From Pseudomonadota bacterium (GTDB lineage Bacteria; Pseudomonadota; Gammaproteobacteria; Burkholderiales; Burkholderiaceae_C), in assembly GCA_963205115.1 (NCBI GenBank), contig CAUJHV010000029.1, positions 214,283-278,282 of the forward strand: a stretch of 64,000 nt of DNA, written 5' to 3'. Shown here in pieces: positions 17,380-25,921 of the stretch (positions are counted from its first letter, which is position 1; every line of letters begins with the position of its first letter). Below the pieces are notes generated by a model. That model searched no databases. It was given only the letters and a program-made list of their open reading frames with translations, and was not told the DNA's origin. The translations under genes and the position numbers were made by a program.

Positions 17380-18837
17380 TCACCCGCGCAGCCCCAACCC
17401 CATGCTGGCGATCTTCCCGCCCTCCAGTGCCCGAACCACCAGCGTGGCTGGGCCGAGTCGCACGGTGTCGCCCGCCACCGGCGGCCGGCGCAGTTCGGCG
17501 GTCATCCAGTCGCCCAGCGGCATCGCCTCGTGCGGCGGCAACGGCAGGTCGTAGAACGCGCAGATCTCCGCCACGGGCGTCAGCGGGTCCAGCACGAAGT
17601 CGCGGAAGACGGCGCGCACCCGCGGCTCGTCGCCCGGGTCGGGCATGGCCACGCCCAGGCGCCGTGCCAAAGGCCCGATCGTCGTGCCTTGCAGGATCAG
17701 CGAGACCAGCACCACCACGAAGGCGATGTTGAACAGCAGCCCCGCATGCGGCGTGCCGGCCAGCAGCGGAAACAGGGCCAGCACGATGGGCACCGCGCCG
17801 CGAAGGCCCACCCAAGAGATGAACCCGATCTCGCGCGACGTGAAGCGCAGTGGCATCAAGCACAGCCACACCGCCACGGGACGCGCCACGAAGGTCAGCG
17901 TCAGGGCCACGGCCAGGCCCGGGACCAGCGAATCGACCATCTTGGACGGCGTCACCAGCAGGCCCAGCAGCAGGAACATGCCGGCCTGCGCAAACCAGGC
18001 GAAGCCATCGATGGCCGCGAGCGAGTGCGCCACGGCGCCCGCGGCCCTATTGGCCAGGATGAGGCCGAACAGGAAAACCGCCAGGAAGCCGGATCCGCCC
18101 AGCAGGCCGGTGGCGGCAAATGTCGACACGCCTGCGGCGCCGATCAGCAGCGCCAGGATGCCGCCTTCCGCATCGCGCAAGGCCGCGCGATTGATCAGCG
18201 CGGCCATCGCCAATCCGCTGGCCGCGCCGACCAGCAGACCCCAGCCGAACTGCCGGCCGAAAGTCAACGCGAAGGCCGTTACGGGCGATGCGCTGGCGGC
18301 ATCGGCACCGATCAGCGCGATGAGCGCCAGCGTGAGGTAGACGGCCATCGGGTCGTTGACGCCCGATTCGATCTGCAGGGTCGCGCTGACACGCTCGTTC
18401 AGCGTCACGCCGGATCGCGTGAGCAGCGCAAAGACGGCTGCGGCGTCCGTGGAGCCGACGATCGCGCCCAGCAGCAGGGCCGTTTGCCAGTCCAGGCCGA
18501 CGAACCACACGCCGGCGACCGCGGTGATGCCGGCGCAGATCACCACGCCCACCGTGGCCAGCAGCGACGCCGGGCGCAGCCCCGTGCGGAAGGTGGCGTA
18601 GGCCGTGCGCAAGCCGCCGTCCAGCAGGATGACCGCCAACGCCAGGTTCCCGACCCAGAAGCTCAGCCGGAAATCGTCGAAGACATAGCCACCGGGCCCG
18701 TCTTCGCCGGCCAGGATGCCGGCCAGCAGGAAGACGAGCAGGAAGGACAGTCCGATCCGCGCCGAGTACAGGCCCGCCAGCACACTGGCAAAGACCAGCG
18801 CCGACGCCGCCAGCAAAGGCAGGTTGACGAATTCCAT
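17380..18837 (-). CDS. Potassium/proton antiporter (CvrA/NhaP2 type)
   Basis: The 485-residue protein has about twelve transmembrane helices of the CPA1 cation/proton antiporter family, with GSTDAAAVFALL and ESGVNDPMAVYL, which hold the conserved acidic ion-binding residues. The last 100 residues are soluble and look like a TrkA-C regulatory domain followed by a CorC/HlyC-like tail. This architecture is that of CvrA (NhaP2). The ATG at 18837 begins MEFVNLPLL and is preferred to an in-frame start 111 bases upstream that adds a low-complexity Pro/Arg stretch. The gene is convergent with the tannase gene. Confidence 0.88.
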   Translation of the reverse strand: MEFVNLPLLAASALVFASVLAGLYSARIGLSFLLVFLLAGILAGEDGPGGYVFDDFRLSFWVGNLALAVILLDGGLRTAYATFRTGLRPASLLATVGVVICAGITAVAGVWFVGLDWQTALLLGAIVGSTDAAAVFALLTRSGVTLNERVSATLQIESGVNDPMAVYLTLALIALIGADAASASPVTAFALTFGRQFGWGLLVGAASGLAMAALINRAALRDAEGGILALLIGAAGVSTFAATGLLGGSGFLAVFLFGLILANRAAGAVAHSLAAIDGFAWFAQAGMFLLLGLLVTPSKMVDSLVPGLAVALTLTFVARPVAVWLCLMPLRFTSREIGFISWVGLRGAVPIVLALFPLLAGTPHAGLLFNIAFVVVLVSLILQGTTIGPLARRLGVAMPDPGDEPRVRAVFRDFVLDPLTPVAEICAFYDLPLPPHEAMPLGDWMTAELRRPPVAGDTVRLGPATLVVRALEGGKIASMGLGLRG

Positions 18838-18944
18838 CGCGCAGTATCGCGGCCGGTCTCCGCGGCGCGGCGCGCGTGGGGGCATTCGGGGCCAGGCCGG
18901 AGTGGGCGCCTTCGGCGCGCACCCCCCCCCGGCCGCCCCTGCCG

Positions 18945-19943
18945 TCACTCGGGCTTGTAGTTCACCGATTTCAGCGCGTCACCGATGGCCTTGTAGTCGA
19001 CGGCCAGACCTTGCCACATCGCTTCGGGCGTTGGCGGGTTGGCGGTGTTGACCGTCAACCCGTAGCCGGTGAGACGGTCGCGCACCGCCGGCACGGCCAG
19101 GACCTTCAGCGCCTCGGCACGCAAGCGCTGCTGCGCCGCCGCGGGCACGTCGGGATGGACCCACAACCCCATCCAGGCCGTGCGCGTCATGTTCTTGTAG
19201 CCCAGCTCGGCCATGGTCGGCACGTCGGGCAGCACGGCCGCGCGTTCGGGCGAGGTCACGGCGAAGGCGCGCAGCTTGCCGCCCTTGACGTTGGGCACCG
19301 ACGTGAACAGCCCGTCGAACATGAACTGCACCTGGCCACCCATCAGGTCCTGCAGGGCCGGCGGCGAGCCCTTGTAGCCGATGTGTGTCATGTCCAGGCC
19401 CTCGGCCTGGTTCAGCAGCAGCCCCATCACGTGCGAGAGCGTGCCGGGCGTGTAGGACGCGAAGTTGACCTTGCCCGGGTTGGCCTTCACATAGGCCACC
19501 ATCTCGGCCATCGTGCGTGGCGGCAAGGCCGGGTTGCCCACCAGCACCAGGCCGCTGCCCGCCACCTCGACCAGCGGTTTGACGTCCTTCAAGGGGTCGT
19601 ACTTGGGCTTCAGGCTGTGCGGCACTTCGGTGAACAGGCCGTTCACGGACAGCAGCAGCGTCTGGCCGTCGCGCGGGGCTGCCATGAAGCTGTCCATCAC
19701 GATCGCCCCCAGCGCCCCAGGCTTGTTCTCGATGATGACCGGCTGGCCCAGCGACTTGCCCATGCCTTCGCCCACGAGGCGCGCCAGGATGTCGGCCGTA
19801 CCGCCCGCAGGCGCACCCACGAGGATGCGCAAGGGCTTGTCGGATTGGGCCTGCGCCGGTCCGGCTGTCAGGCCCAGCAGCGCCAGGCCAGCGCCGGCGG
19901 CCAGGATCGATCGGCGCAGGGCGCCCGGAGTGGGTTGCGGCAT
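18945..19943 (-). CDS. Bug-type tripartite tricarboxylate transporter substrate-binding protein
   Basis: The 332-residue protein has a signal peptide with an RR pair (LRRSILAAGAG) ending in AQA, then the Bug fold with VIIENKPGALG, the FASYTPGTLSHVMG segment and IGYKGSPPALQDL. It is the last gene of a likely three-gene operon with a BKACE enzyme and a carboxymuconolactone decarboxylase-like protein, starting only 36 bases after the BKACE stop. It probably captures a carboxylate that is fed to that pathway. No permease subunits are nearby. Confidence 0.88.
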   Translation of the reverse strand: MPQPTPGALRRSILAAGAGLALLGLTAGPAQAQSDKPLRILVGAPAGGTADILARLVGEGMGKSLGQPVIIENKPGALGAIVMDSFMAAPRDGQTLLLSVNGLFTEVPHSLKPKYDPLKDVKPLVEVAGSGLVLVGNPALPPRTMAEMVAYVKANPGKVNFASYTPGTLSHVMGLLLNQAEGLDMTHIGYKGSPPALQDLMGGQVQFMFDGLFTSVPNVKGGKLRAFAVTSPERAAVLPDVPTMAELGYKNMTRTAWMGLWVHPDVPAAAQQRLRAEALKVLAVPAVRDRLTGYGLTVNTANPPTPEAMWQGLAVDYKAIGDALKSVNYKPE

Positions 19944-19979
19944 GTCGGTATTCCTTGAGGTGTCGATGAGGTGATCCGC

Positions 19980-21026
19980 TCAGGCGGCGCGGCGCAGGGC
20001 CTGGGCCGCCTGGCGATTGGGTGCCCAGCCCAGGCGTGACAGCGTCTCGTCGGCATCGCGGTAGCGCACACCGATCTGGAACAACTCGCGCGCCTGTTCG
20101 CCCGTCGCCACCTCGCGGTGCAATTCGCGTGCGATGCGCACCATCTGCTGCACCTGCTGCACGCTGGTGATGCGTTCGCCCTTGCGGCCCCACAGGTTGT
20201 CTTCGATGCCCACGCGCACGTGCAGGCCCATCGCGATGGCCATGGTCGTCAGGGGCAGCACGCTGCGCATGATGCTCTCGATGGCGAGCACGGCGCCATC
20301 GGGCGTACGCCGAATGAATTCCATCATGTTGTACGGGTTGGGACCGTCGGCGCCGCCGCCGATGGCCACCCAGTTCAGTGCCAACGGGCCGGTGTAGATG
20401 CCGCGGCGGATGAGGCGCTCCACCGTTTCGAGCTGGCCCACGTCACCCAGCATGAACAGCGGCTGGATGCCGGCGGCCTGCAGCCGCTTCAGGTGCTCTT
20501 CCACAAAGGTCGGCCCCGACTCGAAGAACATCTCGCGGTAGGCCGCCTGGTAGGCCGGCAAAGCCAGCGAGGTGCCGGCGACGTCGTCCGCGGTGAGCAG
20601 CTCGCAGATGTTCATCTGGTTGGTGTTGATGGCGATCGTCACCTGGTCGGGCTTGGGGCTCAGTTCGGCCAGCATGTGGCGCGTGTCGTCGCTGAGCCAC
20701 TTCGCCTCGGCACCCACGCCTTCGGGCGCAAAACTGATCGAGCCGCCGACCTGCAGCACCATCTTGGGCACCGCCTCGCGCAGCCGCGCCAGCATCTCGT
20801 TGAACAGCGACAGGCGCTTGCTGCCCTGCCCATCGGCTTCACGGCAATGCACGTGCAGCACCGTGGCGCCGGCGTTCCAGCAATCCACGGCCTTCTGCAC
20901 CTGCTCGTCCATCGTGACGGGAATGTCGTCGGAGTCGCCCGGCAGGAACTCCGGCCCGTAGGGCGCGACCTGGATGATCAGCGGCGGCTGGTTCTCCGGC
21001 AGCAGCGAGTCGTCGAGAAAGTGCAT
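19980..21026 (-). CDS. 3-keto-5-aminohexanoate cleavage (BKACE) family protein
   Basis: This 348-residue TIM-barrel enzyme has the HVHCRE metal-binding motif, the GGSISF strand, NWVAIGGGADG and the late VGIEDNLWGRKGE segment typical of BKACE enzymes. BKACE enzymes condense a beta-keto acid with acetyl-CoA to give acetoacetate and a new acyl-CoA, using zinc. Substrates vary across the family, so the specific keto acid is not known. It lies in the middle of the operon and shares it with a Bug receptor. The divergent AraC-type regulator is the likely controller. Confidence 0.88.
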   Translation of the reverse strand: MHFLDDSLLPENQPPLIIQVAPYGPEFLPGDSDDIPVTMDEQVQKAVDCWNAGATVLHVHCREADGQGSKRLSLFNEMLARLREAVPKMVLQVGGSISFAPEGVGAEAKWLSDDTRHMLAELSPKPDQVTIAINTNQMNICELLTADDVAGTSLALPAYQAAYREMFFESGPTFVEEHLKRLQAAGIQPLFMLGDVGQLETVERLIRRGIYTGPLALNWVAIGGGADGPNPYNMMEFIRRTPDGAVLAIESIMRSVLPLTTMAIAMGLHVRVGIEDNLWGRKGERITSVQQVQQMVRIARELHREVATGEQARELFQIGVRYRDADETLSRLGWAPNRQAAQALRRAA

Positions 21027-21078
21027 GGCAAGTCTCCTTCGGGTGTGGCGGATCAGGTAGGGGTGAGCTGTGGGCGGT

Positions 21079-21492
21079 TCAGTCGCGCGGGGCCGCAGCG
21101 GCCTCGCGCGCGGCGAGCTCTTCGATCAGCATCGGCGCGCCCAGGCTCATGCTGTGGATGCCCAGCACACTGGTGAGCTGCAGTACGGCGGTGATCTCTT
21201 CCTTCGTGGCGCCCAGATCCAGCGCCTTGCGGATGTGGCGCCGCACGCCCGGCGCGTACAGGTGCGTGCAGGAGGCATCCACCGCGATGGCGAGGAATTC
21301 GATGGTCTTGGCGTCCAGCACGCCGGACAGCATGGGCTTCAGGCCCATGGCCATGAAGCGCTCGGTCCATTCGGGGTCCAGGTCGTAGCCGGCCTGCCAC
21401 GCGGGATTCCATTCGCCGTGCGCGCGCAGGCGGTCGCACAGGGGCGTGGGCGATGTCGCGGGGGCGGGGTCTGCAGGCAGTGTGGCGTTCAT
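21079..21492 (-). CDS. Carboxymuconolactone decarboxylase family protein
   Basis: The 137-residue protein shows the all-helical CMD fold with DASCTHLYAPGVRRHI, a Cys and His pair placed as in alkylhydroperoxidase-like members, and the ATKEEITAVLQL helix. It is the first gene of the operon with BKACE and Bug. It may act as a lactone decarboxylase or as a peroxidase-like protein; sequence alone does not decide. The ATG at 21492 is chosen because upstream codons in the same frame run through the AraC gene. Confidence 0.82.
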   Translation of the reverse strand: MNATLPADPAPATSPTPLCDRLRAHGEWNPAWQAGYDLDPEWTERFMAMGLKPMLSGVLDAKTIEFLAIAVDASCTHLYAPGVRRHIRKALDLGATKEEITAVLQLTSVLGIHSMSLGAPMLIEELAAREAAAAPRD

Positions 21493-21567
21493 GGGTGGGG
21501 CGACAGGCGGGTGCTGGGGAATCGCGGAGGAGCCGAATTCTTGGCGCGGCAGTGCGACACCAATTGA

Positions 21568-21600
21568 CATTCCGGGACATCGACTTAGCATTTCGGGACA
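21568..21600 (+). promoter_or_regulatory. Tandem operator half-sites upstream of an AraC gene
   Basis: CATTCCGGGACA (21568-21579) and CATTTCGGGACA (21589-21600) are 12-base direct repeats with one mismatch, spaced 21 bases centre to centre, which is two helical turns. They sit between the divergent CMD operon and the AraC gene, the arrangement expected for tandem AraC-type operator sites. Confidence 0.6.
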
Positions 21601-21615
21601 CCGCTGGAAAACCCC

Positions 21616-22608
21616 GTGACGACCCTGGTGCGCAGTGCCGCGCTGACCCATTTCGTGCCCGTGGCCTCGCGCCTGGGCCTGAATCCACAGGCCTTGCTCG
21701 CGGAGGTGGGACTGCCCGCGCGCTGCCTGACGGAACCCGACCTGAAGGTGCCCACGCGCGCCGTGGCGCAGCTGCTGGAGCTGGCCGCCGCGCGTGCGCA
21801 CGAGCCCGCCTTGGCCTTGCTGATGGTGGAGCAACGGCGGCTGTCGAACCTCGGGCCGCTGGGCCTGCTGATGCGCGACGAGCCCACGCTGCGCAGCGCG
21901 CTGGAGGCCGTGGTGGTGCACCAGCATCTCCACAACGAAGCCATCGCGCAAACCACGGAAGAAGCTGGCAGTCTGGTGATCATTCGCCAGGAATTCCTGG
22001 ACGTCGGCGGGCCCTATCCCCGACAGGCGGCCGAGCTGGCGCTGGGCGTGCTGTTCCGTGTGCTCACGCTCTTCATGGGCGCCACCTGGCGGCCGCGCCT
22101 GGTGTGCTTCTCGCACGCCGCGCCGCGCGACACCACCCAGCACCGCCGCGTGTTCGGGCCGGCCTTGGCCTTCGGCCGCGAGTTCAACGGCATCGTCTGC
22201 AGCGCTGAAGACCTGGACGCACCCAACCCGGCGGCCGACCCCGTGATGGCGCGTTATTCGCGCCGACTGCTGCAGGACGACGCGCGGCGCGAGGCGCAGT
22301 TCGACCGGCGCGTGCGCCAGCTGATCGTGCTGCTGCTGCCGCACGGCCACTGCCAGGTGGACGTGGTGGCCCGGCATCTGGGCGTGGACCGCCGCACGGT
22401 GGCGCGCCGGCTGGGTGCCCTGGACACCAGTTTCAGCGCGCTGCTCGACGCCGTGCGCGCCGACCTGGTCGCCCGGTACATCGAAGGCCCGCGGCCGCTG
22501 GCCGAAGTGGCGGCCTTGCTGGGTTTCGACAGCCCCGGGTCGTTTTCGCGCTGGCACCGGCAGCGCTTCGGCGTCACGGCCCGCAGCCGCGCCTCGGCTC
22601 AGGCTTGA
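21616..22608 (+). CDS. AraC family transcriptional regulator (arabinose-binding-like N domain)
   Basis: The 330-residue protein has an N-terminal domain of the OruR/ArgR-like AraC type (LTHFVPVASRLGLNPQALLAEVGLP and LSNLGPLGLLMRDEPTLRSAL segments) and a C-terminal HTH_18 domain with VDVVARHLGVDRRTVARRL and the second helix LAEVAALLGFDSPGSFSRWH. It uses a GTG start 16 bases after the second operator-like repeat. It is divergent from the CMD/BKACE/Bug operon and is its probable regulator, perhaps activated by the ligand of the pathway. Confidence 0.88.
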   Translation: MTTLVRSAALTHFVPVASRLGLNPQALLAEVGLPARCLTEPDLKVPTRAVAQLLELAAARAHEPALALLMVEQRRLSNLGPLGLLMRDEPTLRSALEAVVVHQHLHNEAIAQTTEEAGSLVIIRQEFLDVGGPYPRQAAELALGVLFRVLTLFMGATWRPRLVCFSHAAPRDTTQHRRVFGPALAFGREFNGIVCSAEDLDAPNPAADPVMARYSRRLLQDDARREAQFDRRVRQLIVLLLPHGHCQVDVVARHLGVDRRTVARRLGALDTSFSALLDAVRADLVARYIEGPRPLAEVAALLGFDSPGSFSRWHRQRFGVTARSRASAQA

Positions 22609-22823
22609 GGCACCGGCGGCGTCAGTCGGCCTTCACCGCATCGCGTCGTTGCCGATGCCGCGACGCCCGGGTCCCGGCTGCGGTGCGATGACGGCGCATC
22701 CTGCCGCAGAGATCGGCGCGCAGCCCGCGGCTGCGGGCACGATGCCGGCCGATTTCCCGCATCGTCCGTGGATCGACCCTGTCCCCTATCCTGGAGCCCC
22801 CGTTGCACTCTGAAGGAAGCACC

Positions 22824-24200
22824 ATGTCCGACGCATTCGATCTCGTGGTCATCGGCGCCGGCTCGGGCGGCGTGGCCGCTGCGCGCCGGGCCGCGGCCCA
22901 TGGCGCGCGGGTCCTGATCGTGGAGGCCGATCGAGTCGGCGGCACCTGCGTCATCCGGGGCTGCGTGCCCAAGAAGTTGATGATGTACGCCGCCGGCTTT
23001 GCGCAGGCCTTCGACGAAGCCCGCGGCTACGGATGGACCGGCGTGACGGGCACGTTCGAAATGAGCCGCTGGGCCGATGCCAAGGCCGCGGAAACCCGTC
23101 GCCTGGAAGGCATCTACCGACAGATGCTGACGGACGCGGGCGTGGAACTGGCCGAAGGCCGCGCGAAGCTGCTGGGCGGCGGCGCCGTGGCCGTGGGCGG
23201 GCGCACGGTGCGCGGCCAGCGTCTGCTGATCGCCACGGGCGGCGCGCCCGCGCACGCCGCGCTGCCCGGTTTGTCGATGGCCATGACGTCCAACGAGCTG
23301 CTCGATCTGCGCGAACTGCCGCGCCGCCTGCTGGTGGTGGGCGGCGGCTACATCGCGGTGGAGTTCGCCAGCATCCTGCGCGGCCTGGGCAGCGAGGTGA
23401 CGCTGGCCTACCGCGGCACGCTCCCGCTGCGTGGTTTCGACACCGACCTGCGCACCCGCCTGGCCACCGCACTGTCCGCGCGCGGCATCGTGCTGGCCAG
23501 CGGCGTGGACATGGTCGGCTTGGAGCGAACGTCCAGCGGCTTTGCCCTCACCCGCGCCGATGGCTCGGTGCTGACCGCTGACGCGGTACTCAATGCCACC
23601 GGCCGACGCCCCAACACCGCGGGTCTGGGCCTGGAAGACGCGGGCGTGGCCTTGAATGCCGCGGGCGCCATCGCTGTCGACGCCGACAGCCGCAGCAGCG
23701 CCGACGGCATCTGGGCCATCGGCGACGTGACGGACCGCGTGAACCTCACGCCCGTGGCCATTGCGGAGGGCCGCGCCTTTGCCGATTCCGCATTCGGCCG
23801 GCGTCCCACGCGTGTGGACCACCGCACCGTGGCCAGCGCGGTATTCACCGATCCGCCCATCGCCACGGTGGGCCTGAGCGAAGCGGACGCGAGCCGGCTC
23901 GGCCCCGTCGACATCTACGAATCCGACTTCCGGCCGATGAAGACGGCCTTTGCCGGCGGCAACGCGCGCACCTACATGAAGCTGGTGGTCGATGGCCTGA
24001 ACGAGCGCGTGCTGGGCATCCACATGATCGGCACAGACGCGCCGGAGATCGTGCAGAGCCTGGCTGTGGCGCTGACCTGCGGCGCGACCAAGCGCGACTT
24101 CGACCGCACGCTGGCCGTGCACCCCACGGCGGCCGAGGAATTTGTGCTCATGCGCGAGCCGGTGCGGCGCGTCGGCTCGGCTGCCGTACCGGCTGTCTGA
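22824..24200 (+). CDS. gor: Glutathione reductase-like pyridine nucleotide-disulfide oxidoreductase
   Basis: This 458-residue flavoenzyme has an N-terminal GAGSGG FAD-binding motif and the redox-active pair GGTCVIRGCVPKK. Further on are the NAD(P)-binding GGGYIAVEFA, the ATGRRPNT motif, and a dimerisation domain with HPTAAEEFV carrying the catalytic His-Glu. The length and the VPKK after the second Cys fit glutathione reductase, although the Ile after Cys differs from the common Asn. It would reduce glutathione disulfide with NADPH. It has no evident operon partner; pobA starts about 160 bases after it in the same direction. Confidence 0.85.
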   Translation: MSDAFDLVVIGAGSGGVAAARRAAAHGARVLIVEADRVGGTCVIRGCVPKKLMMYAAGFAQAFDEARGYGWTGVTGTFEMSRWADAKAAETRRLEGIYRQMLTDAGVELAEGRAKLLGGGAVAVGGRTVRGQRLLIATGGAPAHAALPGLSMAMTSNELLDLRELPRRLLVVGGGYIAVEFASILRGLGSEVTLAYRGTLPLRGFDTDLRTRLATALSARGIVLASGVDMVGLERTSSGFALTRADGSVLTADAVLNATGRRPNTAGLGLEDAGVALNAAGAIAVDADSRSSADGIWAIGDVTDRVNLTPVAIAEGRAFADSAFGRRPTRVDHRTVASAVFTDPPIATVGLSEADASRLGPVDIYESDFRPMKTAFAGGNARTYMKLVVDGLNERVLGIHMIGTDAPEIVQSLAVALTCGATKRDFDRTLAVHPTAAEEFVLMREPVRRVGSAAVPAV

Positions 24201-24362
24201 TCGGACGGATCGCGGGTCTGACCCACGAGATCGGCCACGGGCGCGAAGCCATCCGGGCGGCGCAGGGGCCGTGGCGGCACCCGTGCTCCAGCCGCTGCCG
24301 CGCCGCCGGACGCTGTGCCACCATCGCGCGACAGGTCAGGAACCGACACACGAGGCCCCGCC

Positions 24363-25532
24363 ATGCACACCCAGGTCGCCATCATCGGCGCCGGCCCAGC
24401 CGGGCTGCTGCTTGCCGAGATCCTGCACCACCACGGCGTGCACAGCGTCGTGCTGGAACGGCAGCCGCGTGCGCACGTGCTCGGGCGCATTCGTGCCGGC
24501 GTGCTGGAGCAGACCACCGTGGACGTGCTGCGCGCGCACGGCCTGGCGGGGCGGCTGGACCGCGAAGGCCATCCGCACGACGGCATGAAGATCGTCTGGG
24601 CCGGGCGCAGCAGCTATTTCATCGACGTGCACCAGCACCAGGGCAAGCGCTTCGTGGCCTATGGCCAGACGCAGATCCAGGAAGACCTGTTCGCGGCGGC
24701 GGACCGGCGTGGCGCGCAGGTGCTGCACGGCGTCGAGGATGTCCAGCTGCAAGACATCGACGGTGCCACGCCGCGGGTCGTCTTCCGACATGAAGGGCAG
24801 CCGCGCCAACTCGCCTGCGACTTCATCGCCGGTTGCGACGGCTTCCACGGCGTGAGCCGCCGCGCGATGCCGCCGCAGGTGCTGCAGGAGTTCGAGAAGG
24901 TCTATCCGTTTGGATGGTTAGGTGTGCTGTCGCAGACGCCACCCCTGCCCGACATCACCTATGCCAACCACCCGCGTGGCTTTGCGCTGGCTTCGATGCG
25001 CAACCCCATGCTCAGCCGCTACTACGTGCAGGTGACGCTGGACGCCCGACTGGAGGACTGGCCCGACGAGCGCTTCTGGGACGAGCTCAAGGCCCGCTTC
25101 CCGCCCGACATGGCCGAGGCCATCGTCACCGGGCCATCGATCGAGAGTTCGATCGCCCCGCTGCGCAGCTATGTGGCCGAGCCCATGCGCCATGGCCGGC
25201 TCTTCCTGGCCGGTGACGCCGCCCACATCGTGCCGCCCACCGGCGCCAAGGGCCTGAACCTGGCGGTGTCGGATGTGCACTACCTCGGCCGCGCCCTGGG
25301 GGCCTTCTACCGCGAAGGGTCGAGCGGGCTGATCGACAGCTACAGCGCCACGGCGCTGCGGCGGGTGTGGCATGCCGTGCGCACGTCGTGGTACCTCACC
25401 AACCTGCTGCACCGGTTTCCGGGCGCCAGCGCGTTCGACCAGCGTGCGCAGGAGTACGAACTCGACTACATCAGCGCCTCGCCAGCCGCCCAGCGTGCAC
25501 TGGCAGAGCAGTACGCGGGGCTGGATCTGTGA
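24363..25532 (+). CDS. pobA: 4-hydroxybenzoate 3-monooxygenase
   Basis: This 389-residue flavoprotein hydroxylase has the length usual for PobA. It shows GAGPAGLLLAEIL for FAD binding, the RIRAGVLEQ segment that lies near the substrate, the FIAGCDGFHGVSR motif and GDAAHIVPPTGAKGLNLA near the C terminus. It converts 4-hydroxybenzoate to protocatechuate with NADPH and oxygen. In this window it complements the monooxygenase operon at 29.6-33 kb, since p-cresol from toluene is oxidised to 4-hydroxybenzoate before ring cleavage. No PobR-type regulator is adjacent. Confidence 0.92.
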   Translation: MHTQVAIIGAGPAGLLLAEILHHHGVHSVVLERQPRAHVLGRIRAGVLEQTTVDVLRAHGLAGRLDREGHPHDGMKIVWAGRSSYFIDVHQHQGKRFVAYGQTQIQEDLFAAADRRGAQVLHGVEDVQLQDIDGATPRVVFRHEGQPRQLACDFIAGCDGFHGVSRRAMPPQVLQEFEKVYPFGWLGVLSQTPPLPDITYANHPRGFALASMRNPMLSRYYVQVTLDARLEDWPDERFWDELKARFPPDMAEAIVTGPSIESSIAPLRSYVAEPMRHGRLFLAGDAAHIVPPTGAKGLNLAVSDVHYLGRALGAFYREGSSGLIDSYSATALRRVWHAVRTSWYLTNLLHRFPGASAFDQRAQEYELDYISASPAAQRALAEQYAGLDL

Positions 25533-25921
25533 TCGCGGCGCGCGGTAGCGCCCCGCCGTTGCGTCTCTGACCGGCCATGGGCGGCAGCCCGGCAAAACCA
25601 TTCAATCTCGATAAACACCGACGACCCCAGCAACCATTTCGCGCCGCCCGCGCCGCGTGATGGCCTTGTCACGCGGGCACTGCGCGCAAACCCGCGCCGA
25701 CAATGGCGCTCTTGAAGCCGCTGGCCAGGCCGGGCAGCTGCGCATTCGCCCCACCCGTCAGGCGCTCCTCGGGAATTCCTGGTTCACACGAATAAGGTCG
25801 TTCTCGATAATTTGCGGATGTTCCCGGTTTTTCGCCCAGCGCCGTGCCTGCCGCCTTGCGGTCGCGGGTGTCGCCGGTCGTTCGCTGCTGCGGCGCACAG
25901 GCCCCGCAAGAGAGCCTCTGC
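25533..25921. other. Intergenic region upstream of the TodS-like kinase
   Basis: About 390 bases contain no gene. The sequence TCTCGATAA occurs twice (25606-25614 and 25802-25810), the second copy overlapping the -10 element of a candidate promoter. The repeated unit could be an operator. Confidence 0.4.
25783..25811 (+). promoter_or_regulatory. Candidate sigma-70 promoter of the kinase/regulator pair
   Basis: TTCACA at 25783-25788 and GATAAT at 25806-25811 are separated by 17 bases, upstream of the kinase start at 25922. Confidence 0.45.

Noticed and set aside
18922..18930. A run of nine C bases as a possible frameshift or slippage site
   Set aside because: It lies in the intergenic region between the antiporter and the Bug gene and affects no reading frame.
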